Positions 1 to 10,933 of a stretch of DNA of 64,000 nucleotides are shown here, in pieces. How positions within the stretch are numbered: position 1 is the first letter of the stretch; every line of letters starts with the position of its first letter. Location: the NCBI RefSeq assembly GCF_030272615.1, contig NC_081409.1, forward strand, positions 247,358,002 through 247,422,001, in the 5' to 3' direction. A program made the translations under genes and the position numbers. The stretch comes from Cryptomeria japonica. Taxonomy: Eukaryota; Streptophyta; Pinopsida; Cupressales; Cupressaceae. A model generated the notes under the pieces. That model was not told where the DNA came from. It saw only the letters and a program-made list of their open reading frames with translations, and searched no databases.

Positions 1-59
1 ATTAAACATGTATATGTAGATATTGATAAATGCACTTAATTTATTTGTTCTATATACAG

Positions 60-960
60 AAACATATGGGGTTTACGGAATTAATGAATGCACCTGATGT
101 CGATGAGGTTCATCAGAGGGAAGAAGTGATATCTTCATATTCACTTTGGATTACATTCTTGCTTGTTCAAAATAACTAAATCCTTTAATATCTATATCAT
201 ATGCTATCATTTTTCATATAGGAAATGGTAACAGCTACATCAGATTTGACAAGGCCTCCTAAGGTTATAGGAGAACTATACGAGGCTTCGGTGTGCATTT
301 TTTTTACATATGTTAAAAATATTTGTTTTATCTAGTTTGTCAACAACTTTGGGTTATTAACTTGTATGATTGTCTTTAAACTATTACAAGCCCCTTGCAA
401 ACTTCCTTCTATTATTCTACCATTCCATTTCAGTAGAAGTTCTACACATATATTATGGGATCTAACACGACCAAGGCAAAAGGTATGTCTATCTTAGATC
501 AACTCCTTTTCACTAAGTGCACAATTGAGTTGAAACCGTCTTGTTAACTCCTTTTGGAACACTTACCATGGATATAGGAAATGGTCGTAACTGATTCATC
601 TGTGACTTTGCCTTCTATGACCACAACACATCCATTTGAGGCTCCGGTATGCTTTAGTTTTTTAGTCTATTCATTTTTAGTTATTATGTGTTATTTGACA
701 TATATGTCATTAACATGTATTAATGTTATTTTACTAGTTACAACCTCCTACAAGACATCCCATGGATCCTCAGCCTCACCGAATTGCAGAAGATAGAGAT
801 GAGGTAATCAACATTTCAACTTCAAACAATTTAGAGTTTAGTATTTAGTTATTTTGAAGTTATATCAAGAAAATATATTTGATTAGACATTTGAATTGTC
901 CTTGTGCAGCCACATACTTCTTCGAAGAGGTTCAATTTTGATGATCCGCCACAGTCATAG
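60..960 (+). CDS. 3' end of an unrecognised spliced gene, small phase-0 exons (partial)
   Basis: Five short open segments are each bounded by AG before and GT after, and all are multiples of three: 60-107 (16 codons), 222-290 (23), 578-646 (23), 738-803 (22) and 910-960 (16 codons plus TAG). The second and third are the same length and both begin Glu-Met-Val, so they look like a duplicated exon. The last exon ends in Asp-Asp-Pro-Pro-Gln-Ser-stop. A further exon-like piece at 434-482 (phase not matching) carries a Asp-Leu-Thr-Arg-Pro string also present in the second exon, and may be a decayed copy. The peptide is rich in Pro, Thr and Asp. I do not recognise the family, and the 5' part lies outside the window. 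The first donor (GTTCAT) is weak. It could be the tail of a plant gene or of a captured gene fragment inside a transposon. Confidence 0.35.
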
Positions 961-1559
961 ATACAGATAGAGACATATAGTTATAGTTGTGGTCATTGAA
1001 GGGCCAATTTTTTATATTCGACATTTTTATATGTATATATCAACTTTGACAGACATGGCACATGCCACATTTTTGTAACTATTATTGATTTGGCATCTAT
1101 GCCATTTTTTGATATATGTACATGATTATTGTTCATTTTGATATATATGAAACTTGATATTCGATCCAATTTGTTCATTGATATATATGAAACATGATAT
1201 TCCTAAAACTTAGTTATTTGCTATTGAAATGTGATCAAATTTGTTAGTTGTGTATATGTCTTGAAATGTGATCCAATTTTTTCATTACTTGTAACTCATA
1301 TGGCATATACTTTTAAACTATCTATTGCTCATATTGTGCATACCCAAGTACTGATACCGATAATGTTGATATTATGTATTTTGATTGAGTGAATTTTCTT
1401 TGAGTCCTTCATGCATGAAGAGATTGGAGTGAAGTTATTATTTCATAAACTCATGCTTATGGAGTGAAGTTCATCATTTCAAGAACCAATTAAGACATTT
1501 CATGCTTAAGTTCATCATTTCATGCTTATGGAGTGAAGTTCATCATTTCATCACCTATA
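961..1559. other. AT-rich spacer with short direct repeats
   Basis: No gene is seen. A short phrase (GATATATATGAAAC) occurs twice at about 1140-1200, a GAAATGTGATC phrase occurs twice at about 1225-1280, and a GTGAAGTTCATCATTTC phrase recurs between 1430 and 1550. It may include the 3' UTR of the preceding exon set. Confidence 0.4.
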
Positions 1560-3259
1560 AAAGAAGATTTGAAGCACTTATTGACAATCTGTTTGAACCT
1601 ATGGGGTCATCTTATTTCTGCCTAAAAAATCCTATCTCATTTTAGGGCAACTCGATTCTGTTTTCTTGTGGTGAGATTTTTTCTGTCGCATCAAAAATCA
1701 TCAAAAGCTGTCAGTGAGAGGTGGCAAATAAGTGCATCTTTCATTATACTTGTCGTAGGAATGAACCATTAGTACGAGTGTGTCTGGGTGGCTAGGTTTA
1801 TGCTAGGTGTTCCCTTGTCTTGCTCCCCAAGGCGTTTGATTGTTACGAGCCACCTCGTAGCAATGTTTTCCCTTGAGCACTTATGGATGATCAATTTGAA
1901 CCTATGGGGTTGTGTTATCACTGCCTACAAAATCCTATCTCAGATTCAGGCAACTTGATTTCATTTTCTTATGGTGAGATTTTTTCTGTTGCATCAAAAA
2001 CCGTCAAAAACTGTCAATGAGAGGTGGCAAAATAGTGCATCTTTCGTTCTGCTTGTCGTGGGAATAAACTATCACCATGAGTGCATCTAGGTGGTCAATT
2101 TTACACTAGGTGTGCCCTTGTCTCACTCCCCAAGGCATCCGATCGTTACGAGCCACCTCGTAGCGATGTTTTCCCTTGAGCACTCAAAGCTGAAAAAATG
2201 GTCAAACTTTGACATAGCGTAACTCAGAGACCGTGACACTTATGGATGATCCGTTTGAACCTATGGGGTTGTGTTATTTCTAGCTACAAAATCTTATCTT
2301 GGATTTAGGCAACTCGATTTTGTTTTCTTGTGGTGAGATTTTTTTTGCACCAAAAACCGTCAAAAACTGTCAGTGAGAGGTGGAAAAATAGTGCATCTTT
2401 TGTTCTTCTTATTGTGGGAAAAAACCGTTAGTGTGAGTGCATCTAGGTGGCTAGGTTTATGCTAGGTGTGCCCTTTTCTCACTCCCCAAGGCATCTGATC
2501 GTTATGAGCCACCTCGTAGCGACGTTTTCCCTTGAGCGCTCAAAGCAGAAAAAATAGTCAAACTTTGACATAGCCTAACTCAGAGACCGTGGCACTTATG
2601 GACAATCTGTTTGAACCTATGGGGTTATCTCAGACTTAGGAAACTCGATTCCATTATTTTATGGTGATATTTTTTCTGTTGCATCAAAAACCGTCAAAAA
2701 GTGTCAGTGAGAGGTGGCAAAATAGTGCATCTTTGGTTCTGCTGTCCTGGGAATGAACCGTCAACATGAGCATGTCTAGGTAGTCAATTTTATGCTAGGT
2801 GTGCCCTTGTCTCACTCCCCAAGGCATTTGATTGTTAGGAGCCACCTCGTAGCAACGTTTTCCCTTCAGCGCTCAAAGCGGAAAAAATGGTCAAACTTTG
2901 ACATAGCATAACTTGGAGATCATGGAAATTATGGACAATCCATTTGAACCTATGGGGTCATGTTATCGCTTCCTACAAAATCCTATCCTGGATTTGGGAA
3001 ACTCAATTCCATTTTCTTTTGGTGAGATTTTTTCTTTTGCATCAAAAACCATCAAAAACTGTGAGTGAGAGGTGGCAAAATAGTGCATCTTTTGTTTTGC
3101 TTGTCATGGGAACGAACCATTAGCACGAGTGCATTTGGGTGGCCGGTTTTATGCTAGGTGTGCCCTTGTCTCGCTCCCCAAGATGTCCGATTGTTACGAG
3201 CCACCTCGTAGCAACATTTTCCCTTGAGCGCTCAAAGCGAAAAAAATGGTCAAACTTTT
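1560..3259. repeat. Tandem repeat, unit about 300-360 bp, left part
   Basis: The phrase GAACCTATGGGGT starts at 1595, 1898, 2257, 2613 and 2945, giving spacings of 303, 359, 356 and 332 bp. Each unit also carries a TGAGAGGTGG phrase, a TCCCCAAGGC phrase, GAGCCACCTCGTAGC, TTTTCCCTTGAGCGCTCAAAG and GGTCAAACTTTGACATAGCG, always in that order. The units differ by many point changes and small deletions, so this is an old array. The sixth unit is cut by the copia insertion at 3255-3259, and its remainder continues at 19746. Removing the insertion restores a spacing of about 361 bp. No conserved open frame is seen. Confidence 0.85.
3255..3259. repeat. Target-site duplication ACTTT, left copy (copia element)
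   Basis: ACTTT directly precedes the LTR edge at 3260 and recurs at 19746-19750 directly after the other LTR. The uninterrupted site is present in the neighbouring repeat units as GGTCAAACTTTGACATAGCG, which confirms the junctions. Confidence 0.9.
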
Positions 3260-4790
3260 GATAACTCAATGATGAACGGATAGTACTAATCTGGTATTGA
3301 GAGGGGGGGTGAATCAGTATAGACAAAAATATAGTCCTAAATCAGTTTGACAACAAACACTTCAAATGACTACCAAACAGTGACACCGGTTTGAAACAGA
3401 GTGCAACCAGTAAAGCTAAGAATGACTGAGACAAGCATTAACTGGTTACTCACTTAGCTTTTCACTTACCTCAAGACTACACTACCATTTCACCCTTATG
3501 CATAAATAGGTAATCTATCATCAGATCATAATAACAACTTGTTCAACATGTTTTATTGATAGACATAAAACACAAAACCATCATATGCTTGACAGATAAT
3601 AGCAAAGCATCACAAAATAAAAGCATCACACATGACACACATATTTTTCACGTGGAAACCCAACTGGAAAAAACCATGGTGGGGATGAATACCCACAAGC
3701 TATTTTTGAACTCTTTAGAAGCCCGCTCTATTAGGAGCCTTGTCTGGTTAGAGACATTACAATACGTTCTGCTAGGAACCGATCCTGTTAGGGATCACTC
3801 AGTTAAGGGATGGCTAGAATACCTGGTTAAGGGTTAAACCCTATTAAAGGTTACCTTGTTAGAGGATTTCAAGAACTAAATAGCTAAAGGATTTCGAAAT
3901 CAATAGCTTTGAATTACCCTGTTAAAGGATTTACAGCAAGCTGGCTAAGGCTACCCTGTTAAGGGATTTTCCAACTATTGAGGTGGTTAGAGATCAATAG
4001 GTATTACAATGATCTGGTAACAACACTCAATGCCAATGTAGATCCACTCAAGCTCCTCTTCACCTTCTGCACTTACACTCTATAGGTATCACTTCTCTTC
4101 TTTTCATCTGGCAAGAATCACATATTCCTTCTCTTGGATACACACACACAACTTTTGCCAACATACTTAGAAAGAGACACAACATCAACCTTATAGGAAA
4201 ATAGATAGGTCGGTAACATAAACCCTAAACCCTAAACTTGTTAGGTTAAGGAATTCAAATGGTTCAATCCTAACTGTTGAGCACACTGCATTAAATGCAA
4301 CAGTTCTTGATCCAATCTCAAGACATTCTCCATCGTCTATTTCTACTGATTTTATGGCGGCTGATAACCCATCACACGTTATCACCATTTTACAGACTTC
4401 TCACATTCCCGAGGTAGATAGGAACAATCTCCTTCATGCAAGATCCTTTACGTGCACAAGGCTTACATGGAAACATGATCTATTCTTTGTTACCATGCTA
4501 ACTCATCACACAAAGTCACTGGTTGAGCTACACAAGCTTGACGCACTTAAACCGAAAACCCTGAAGTTGAGACTACCAACTGGTAGTCATACAATACTTC
4601 CATGTGTCAGTTCTCATAACTATATGTCGGTTCATCATGAACAAACACATCGCTTCACTTTGGCACAAATGCTGGTTCATAGTGTTCTACCGATTCTCTC
4701 ATATGCCAATTCTCACTTCTTTAGTATATTGACATCAATGACAACATACAATGTCATTATGTCCTCATACCGGTTCACATAATGCCAACA
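3260..4790 (-). repeat. 3' LTR of the copia element
   Basis: Read on the minus strand it begins TGTTGGCATT and ends GTTATCA, matching the copy at 18229-19745 over its whole length with scattered substitutions. It holds a run of seven G near 3303 (plus strand) and a series of degenerate GTTAAGGGATTT-like motifs at about 3720-3975. The small open frames inside it are not genes. Confidence 0.92.
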
Positions 4791-4803
4791 GTCTCCCCCT
4801 TTG
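4791..4803 (-). promoter_or_regulatory. Polypurine tract of the copia element
   Basis: On the minus strand AAGGGGGAGAC lies directly against the start of the 3' LTR, the expected place for plus-strand priming. Similar purine runs recur at about 4890 and 4950. Confidence 0.8.
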
Positions 4804-5299
4804 GTATTGATGGCAATAAACAAAGATATCTTCTCCGCTTCACATCTTCTCCCCATTTTTTGCTGATATCTTCTCCACTTCACATCTTCTCCCCCTTTGA
4901 CAACAATGCCAAAGTGGAGGCACAAGCTTCCCTGTTCCATTATGTTGCTCCCCCTGAGGAGTAGCATCCTTCAACACATCAATCCTGAAGAAAAAATTGA
5001 CTATTCAATACCTGACTGATGTGGAGCATATATCTTTAGTTTACCTCCTAAAGGGGCAACACCCCTAATTCACCTCTTAAGTACATAAATGTAGCCTTTG
5101 GGAGAGGCTTGGTGAATATATCTACTGATTGCTCCTAACTGGAAACATGTTCTAGTGCAATCTCTTTGTTCTGAACCTTTTCCCTAAGGAAATGATACTT
5201 AAGTTCAAATTGCTTGGTTCTAGAGTGTAAAATCAGATTCTTTTAGATATTGATAGCACTTGTGTTATCACAAAATATACTTATTGGTTCAGATACAGG

Positions 5300-6073
5300 A
5301 ACTTTGAAGCCATTTAATACATGCTTCATCCAGATTGTCTGAGTGCAGTTCATGAAAGCTACAACATACTCTGCTTCTACTATAGACTAAGAGATACAAC
5401 TCTGCTTGTTACTCATCCATGAGACCATTCTACCACTGAGAAAGAATGCACCACTGGTTGTGCTTTTCCAGTCATCTATATTGCCTACCCAATCAGCATC
5501 TATGTATACTTTCAAGATGAAATCCTTGCTATAAGGATACCACAATCCATAGTCAACAGTTCCCTTCAGATACCTAAGAATCCGCTTGACTGCAACCAAG
5601 TGAGATTCTCTTGGGCTTTTCTGGAATCTTGTAGTAATGCCAATTGCATGTGCAATATCTGGTCTACTATGCACTACATAATGCAGCTTACCAATCATTG
5701 ATTGGTATTCCTTCTCATCAACCAATTCTGAGTCATCTTCTTTAGATAGTTTACAACTGGTCACCATCGGAGTACCAACCGGTTTGCTATCTTCCATGCC
5801 AAAGGTCTTCAACACCTCTTTGACATACTTGAACTGAGTGATAAAGATTCCATCCTTCATCTGCTGGATCTGCAGTCTAATGAAGAATTTAATCTCCCCT
5901 ATGAGTGACATTTCAAACTCTTTCTTCATCTCATCTGCAAACTCATGACTCATCTTGTCATCTCCACTAAAGATAATGTCATCAACAAATACCTCACAGA
6001 TCAGGATCTGATCTCCTTCAGACTTCAAGTAGATATTACTATCTTCACTTGTTCTCTCAAATCCAATCTTCAC
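5300..6073 (-). pseudogene. Copia reverse transcriptase (C-terminal half) and RNase H start
   Basis: The 228-codon open frame at 5387-6073 carries the reverse transcriptase active-site string Phe-Val-Asp-Asp (the family usually has Tyr-Val-Asp-Asp) near residue 30. It also has the Gly-Thr-Pro-Met and Lys-Arg-Ile-Leu-Arg-Tyr-Leu-Lys-Gly-Thr motifs that mark the join to RNase H, and an Asp-Ala-Asp-Trp motif typical of copia RNase H. It stops after Gln-Ser-Cys-Ile-Ser, but the same frame continues past the stop with Glu-Ala-Glu-Tyr-Val, so the stop is a mutation inside RNase H. Confidence 0.88.
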
Positions 6074-6187
6074 AAGATGGGAATGCAGACGTTCATACCA
6101 TGCTCTAGGTTCCTACTTTAGTCCATATAAGGCTTTATGTAGCCTACATACCATGTCACTATCTTCAGATAGGGCAAACCCATCTGG

Positions 6188-6475
6188 TTACTCAATATAC
6201 ACCTCCTCTTCAAGTACACCATTTAGGAATGCAGATTTTACATCCATTTGATATACTTTGAAACCTTTAAAAGCTGCATATGCAAGAAGCATACAGACTC
6301 CTTCCAATCTGGCTATGGGAGCAAAGGTTTCTCTATAGTCTTCTCCTTCTTCTTGAGCATATCCTTTGCACACTAATCTGGCTTTGTTCCTAATCACTAT
6401 GCCATCCTCATTCAGCTTATTTCTAAAAACCCATTTAGTACCAATGATATTTTTGTGCTCCAGTCTGGGTACCAA
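6188..6475 (-). pseudogene. Copia reverse transcriptase, N-terminal part
   Basis: The open frame contains Thr-Lys-Trp-Val-Phe, [10 protein letters not shown], Glu-Thr-Phe-Ala-Pro and [11 protein letters not shown], the standard start of copia reverse transcriptase including the first catalytic Asp. It is separated from the rest of the domain (5387-6073) by in-frame stops between 6074 and 6187, for example where the Leu/Tyr/Gly-Leu-Lys-Gln-Ala segment should be. Confidence 0.9.
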
Positions 6476-6904
6476 AGACCATGTACCATTTTTTTCTATC
6501 TAGTCAAGTTCCTCTTCCATTGCCTTGATCCAGTCTTCATTCTTATGTGCCTCTTTGAATGATTTAGGCTCAAATTTAGAGATCATACATGAGTTTTCTC
6601 TAACCTTTCTTCTTGTAAGGATTCCTGCATCCTTATCTCCTATGATCTACTTAGGATCATGATTCAACTTGACATATCGAGGAATGGTCTTGATAGATTC
6701 CTCTTGCTTTTCTTCTTCATCCTCATCTCCATCAGTATCAGCATCTACATTTGCCAATGTAGGAACATTGTTACTGGTACTTGGTTGGCTGTCAACCGGT
6801 TCCCATAAGGTTGCAACCAGTTCATTTACTACTTGCTCACTGTCGGTTTCCTCAATTTTCTTAGAGGTTTCATCAACTCTTACATTGATGCTTTCCATAA
6901 TTCT
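6476..6904 (-). pseudogene. Copia integrase-to-RT linker, acidic
   Basis: This frame joins the integrase C-terminal region to the reverse transcriptase. It is acidic and low in complexity (Asp, Glu, Thr, Ser, Val), as linkers in copia polyproteins usually are. Stops are present at the ends of the 83-codon piece at 6647-6898. No domain of its own is seen. Confidence 0.65.
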
Positions 6905-7474
6905 CTAAGTCCTATTGTTGAAACACTTGAGAGCTTTGCTCTTGGTGGAATATCCTAGGAATATTCCCTCATCACATTTCGCATCAAGTTTGCTCTGGTG
7001 TTTATTCCTTTTGATGTAACATTTGCTACCAAACACTCTAAAGTAGCTAACCATAGGTGTCTTACTGGTCCAATACTCATAAGGAGTTTTATCCTTACCT
7101 TTCTTGATGAGTACCCGGTTCATTATGTAGATTGCAGTGCTCACTGCTTCTCTCCAAAAGGTGTGAGCTACCTTTCCTTGAATCAACATGGTTCTAGCTG
7201 CTTCAACCACAATCCAGTTATTCCTCTCTGCTAGGCCATTCTACTATGGATTTTGGGGGGTAGACAAGTGCCTCTTGATGCCATGTTCTTCTCAGTACTT
7301 GTTGAATTCACCGGAAGTGAATTCCCCTTCTTGATCAGTTCTTAGGCACTTGATCCTTTTACGGCTTTCCTTCTCCACTAATGCTCTAAAAGCTTTGAAC
7401 TTTACAAAGGCTTTAGACTTGTCTTTCAAGAATGTGACCGACATCATTCTTGAGCAGTCATCAGTGAGAATCAT
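6905..7474 (-). pseudogene. Copia integrase core and C-terminal region
   Basis: Two open pieces (7292-7474 and 6905-7210) encode parts of integrase. The first has Asp-Asp-Cys-Ser-Arg and Leu-Arg-Thr-Asp-Gln-Glu-Gly-Glu-Phe, the equivalent of the second catalytic Asp region. Between them the canonical Pro-Gln-Gln-Asn-Gly motif reads Pro-stop-stop-Asn-Gly at about 7240-7250, consistent with two CAG codons turned into TAG. The Glu of the next motif (Ala-Glu-Arg-Asn-Asn) is kept. The second piece has Ala-Arg-Thr-Met-Leu, Phe-Trp-Arg-Glu-Ala, Thr-Pro-Tyr-Glu and Arg-Val-Phe-Gly-Ser-Lys-Cys-Tyr, all typical of copia integrase. Confidence 0.9.
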
Positions 7475-7489
7475 GAAGTACCTATCACC

Positions 7490-7816
7490 CTACACACTTC
7501 TAGTTTTCATAGGACCACACAAATCAGTATGCACAAGGTCAAGCAAGTTGTCAGTAGTGAAAGATTTACCTTTTAAGGTTGAGGAAGACATTTTCCCCAA
7601 TTGACACTCTTTGCACAAGGTATTATCCGGTTTTCTTAGCACCAACAACCCTCTAACTACCTTGATCTTACTAGCCTTCACAATGTTATCAAAGTTTATA
7701 TGGCAGAGTCTCCTATGCCATATCCAGCTATCATCAAATTTAGCCATAAGATATGTACTTATATTTACATTCAGCTGAAATAGGTTACCTTTGGTCTGCA
7801 TGCTAGTGGCCACCAA
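7490..7816 (-). pseudogene. Copia GAG-pre-integrase zinc-binding domain
   Basis: The frame contains Trp-His-Arg-Arg-Leu-Cys-His-Ile and, about 35 residues later, Cys-Lys-Glu-Cys-Gln-Leu-Gly-Lys. Together they form the His-His/Cys-Cys zinc site at the N-terminus of copia integrase. It ends at a stop just before the integrase core. Confidence 0.88.
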
Positions 7817-7924
7817 TTCACCATTCTTTCCTTTGATTCTACAAACTCCATTCTTGAATTCCAGAGTGAGGCCACTATCATTCAGCTAGGCAACATCTAG
7901 AAGGTTGTGTCTAAGACCATCAAC

Positions 7925-8440
7925 CTAATACACATTGTCAGCACTACTCTTTCCATTTAGAGAGATAGACCCTCTACCTTTGACCATGCATGGCACATCA
8001 TTGCCAAAGCCAACCACACCACCATCATACTTCTTCAAGGATAGAAACTTACTCTGGTCACCAGTCATATGGTGAGAATAGCCACTGTCAATGATTCGCT
8101 CATTGGAATTATCAAACTGGGAGACAAGAGCCTTCTTGTCTGACACATCTTCCTTGACAACAACAAACACAATATCTTCATTTTCTTCATCCTCTGATTC
8201 TTCATCTGTGACACCTTCATCAATTGCCACAAAATAGTTTCTCTGGTTTCCTCCTTTGAATTTCTTGAACCTTTCTGGTTTGTCCTTGTTGTCGCCATTA
8301 GGACAATTTACAACAATATGTCCTATCCAGTTACAAGAAAAGCATTTCAAAGGTAGCTTACCTTTGTATTTGCCAGTTCCTTTAGGAAGTTTCTTGGAAA
8401 GGAGAGTTTCAAATGCCAACAAAATCTCCTCATCATCCAT
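7925..8440 (-). pseudogene. Copia zinc knuckle and aspartic protease
   Basis: The 171-codon frame starts in the gag tail with a CX2CX4HX4C zinc knuckle (Cys-Phe-Ser-Cys ... Gly-His ... Cys) near residue 35. An acidic stretch follows, then Ile-Ile-Asp-Ser-Gly-Tyr-Ser-His-His-Met-Thr-Gly-Asp, the copia protease active site. The usual Cys after Asp-Ser-Gly is Tyr here. The frame ends in a stop where protease would normally continue towards integrase. This is the second (element-downstream) copy of the duplicated zinc-knuckle segment. Confidence 0.88.
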
Positions 8441-8827
8441 TTCTTTGCCCTGTCTTGGTTCACCACTAGTGCTAGCTTCTTTTCCTTTTCTATATGGTAC
8501 TATAGAAGCTTTAAAAGTTGATTCAGTCTTTTGAACACTGCCATCGAAACTATTTCCTTGTTGTCGCCATTAGGACAATTTACAACAATATGTCCTATCT
8601 GGTTACAAGAAAAGCATTTCAAAGGTAGCTTACCTTTGTATTTGCCAGTTCCTTTAGGAAGTTTCTTGGAAAGGAGAGTTTCAAATGCCAACAAAATCTC
8701 CTCATCATCCATTTCTTTGCCCTGTCTTGGTTCACCACTAGTGCTAGCTTCTTTTCCTTTTCTAGATGGTACTGTAGAAGCTTTAAAAGTTGATTCAGTC
8801 TTTTGAACACTGCCATCGAAACTATTT
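8284..8827 (-). repeat. 272-bp tandem duplication in gag
   Basis: The segment from about 8284 to 8555 is repeated at about 8556 to 8827 with very few differences. Matching phrases are offset by 272 bp (for example GTTGTCGCC at 8288 and 8560, and GATTCAGTC at 8520 and 8792). It duplicates the zinc knuckle, and because 272 is not divisible by three it throws the downstream frame out. Confidence 0.9.
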
Positions 8828-8914
8828 AGCTCATAGGCTATCAACTTTGCAATGATGGAGTCTAGGGATACCTTAGTCTTATCTATTGATCTTAGCTCCT
8901 GAATAGCAGCAACC
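8500..8914 (-). pseudogene. Copia gag, C-terminal half with zinc knuckle
   Basis: This frame continues the gag that starts at 18158; the gypsy element splits the two parts at the CAACC target site. It carries a first CX2CX4HX4C zinc knuckle and then leaves the gag frame at the junction of the 272-bp duplication. The part of the open frame above 8914 lies in the gypsy LTR and is not gag. Confidence 0.85.
8910..8914. repeat. Target-site duplication CAACC, left copy (gypsy element)
   Basis: CAACC lies directly before the LTR edge at 8915 and again at 17663-17667 directly after the other LTR. The copia gag frame is continuous when the element and one copy are removed. Confidence 0.9.
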
Positions 8915-10595
8915 TGTAGCGTCGTAAATTGTACGCACTTGCTAAAGCAGTACAATTTCACACCTAGTTTAGCACCCGCCTTGGCGCATTTTGCATTTTG
9001 CATTGCATTTCCCCTTTAGCACTTAATTAATAAAATTAATTAGGTCTAAGGTCCTATTTCATCATCTTCCACATTATAAAGTTGGGCCCTTTCATTAAAG
9101 TGTGCCCCTTTCATTTTATTCTTCCAATATATTATTTAATCAAAAACCCTAATTAGGTCCTATTTTGAACTTGGGGGCTTGATTTCGGGGGTCAAAACAT
9201 CTCAAAATTAGCTGTAACTTTGGGATTCTCTCTAAAATCATCATATCCGATGGCCCTGAAAATTTGGTGAAAAGTTGTCGGGACCATGGTGCCCGGAGAG
9301 GACCATGGCGCCCGGAGTGCACATGGTCCCGGACATTTTTCTTGAAATTTTGGGAGCGCAATCCAATCATAAAATAAAGCTTAACCCCAAGAAATTGGCA
9401 GGAGAGTCAATCTCTAGGTCGGCCAAAAGTTGAAATTAAGACCTAGGGTTTCATATATAAGAGCTCTCTTTCTTCATTTGAAAGGATCCAGATTTTTGGT
9501 TTCAAGGGCCTTCTATGCAGTGAAAGAGCAGATCTTTGAAGACTTCAACAACATTCAACATCCATCCATCAAGCATTCATCAAATTCATTCATCCATTTA
9601 GGGCTTTGAAGACATTGAAGAGCAATAAGGGATCACCGACTGAAGATTGGCTTGTACCCCTCCCTTGGGGTTGGGTATGATTTCATGTTGTTTTCATGTC
9701 TTTGCATAAGCCTCATTATATCATTTGTATTCATGCTTTAGATCACTTTGCATCTTGATTTGGAGCATTTACATTATCATTTACAAGCAATTAGGGTTTA
9801 CTTTCTAGGTTGCTCTAGTTTGCTTACTTGCATTTTAGGATCTTGCACACACACAAGTTCTGCACACACACTACTTTTACAATACAACTTGGCTATTCAT
9901 GGAGGTGGGAATCACAAAAGTGGGGGTTTGACTAAGGCAAAACCCTATATAGCCGCCCATCATACCTTTTCAGATATAAGTGCAGGTTTTGGGATTCGGA
10001 CGATGCCGCAAGTTGCAGATCCGACGGAAGCAGACGAAGACTGAACTTCACACCAAATTGCAGAGCAAAAGACCAGGATAGGGGCGTGGGGCACCCTGGT
10101 CCTGCCAAGATAGGGGTGCTAGGCGCCTTGGTCCTTGGGACAGGGGCACTGGGCGCCCTGGTCCTTCTGTCAGACAACAATTTTCAACATTTTTGATAGC
10201 TTTTCAGGTTGCAAAACAGCAGTTTCAGGGGCAAAATCAGGATGGTGGCACCCGCGCCCCCGTCCCAAACATTTTCACTCATATTTTAACACTGGGTATG
10301 CATTTACATTCTTGTCTTTTCCTTGTGTTTATAGCTTTCCATTATTTAAGTTCAATTCTGCAAATCTTGTTATTAGTTCATACTTGCACTTTGGGGTTTG
10401 GGATTGAACTTGCATCATTTTATCTTTCAATTACAACAAAGGAATAGAAATCCTAATAGGTAGCCTGTGGCTCTCTCTTCCACAAAAAGAAGTAGCCAAT
10501 TGTGTGATACCTCTAGGCTCTTTCGTATTCCACAAATGTGTGATTGAAAGTGAGATTAGGGCATGTTTGCTTAGTGTCACTTTTTCCCCCGCACA
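8915..10595 (+). repeat. 5' LTR of the gypsy-type element
   Basis: It starts TGTAGCGTCG and ends CCCGCACA. A TATA-like TATATAAG is at 9454-9461, followed within about 60 bp by pyrimidine-rich transcript-start-like sequence. A GC-rich cluster of three related units of about 27 bp, each with GGGGC-GCTGGGCGCC-type cores, lies at about 10080-10166. Small open frames inside it are shared by both LTRs but are not recognisable proteins. Confidence 0.93.
9454..9461 (+). promoter_or_regulatory. LTR TATA box (candidate)
   Basis: TATATAAG follows CCTAGGGTTTCA and is kept in the other LTR at 16520-16527. Its position about 540 bp into the LTR suits a U3/R promoter. Confidence 0.5.
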
Positions 10596-10598
10596 TTT

Positions 10599-10616
10599 TG
10601 GTGAACTCGACGTGAA
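10599..10616 (+). promoter_or_regulatory. Primer binding site candidate of the gypsy-type element
   Basis: TGGTGAACTCGACGTGAA begins three bases after the 5' LTR. It starts with the expected TGG (complement of tRNA CCA). I could not assign the tRNA. Confidence 0.5.
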
Positions 10617-10933
10617 TTCCAATCTTCTCTAATTCTGATTTATGTTTTCAAATTTGAGTGTTTTTTTCAAATTCAAATTTGTATTTACAATTGTTAATTT
10701 CTTGCAAGATTCAAAAAAAAAAAAATTTGCTAAAACCCTAATTTTTTTTTCAATTCAAAGTTGAACTTGTGGATAGCTTAATTGGGATCAATAATTTCAA
10801 ATCTGATTTAGGAACTCATTTGAATCATAAATTTCATTTTCTAAATCTACATTCTAAGTGCTTGCATTGGTTAAAATTAAACATTTCCTTCTATTTTGCA
10901 TGTGTTATCATTTGAAAGAGGAAAATTATTGTC
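10617..10933. other. 5' untranslated leader of the gypsy-type element
   Basis: AT-rich leader with a run of twelve A near 10714 and no coding potential seen. Confidence 0.5.

Noticed and set aside
4191-4967. Frames inside and next to the copia LTRs, also at 19146-19656
   Set aside because: Duplicated only through the LTRs and without protein motifs.
9748-10407. Frames of 82-98 codons present in both gypsy LTRs
   Set aside because: They repeat because the LTRs repeat; no protein motif, and they overlap each other on both strands.
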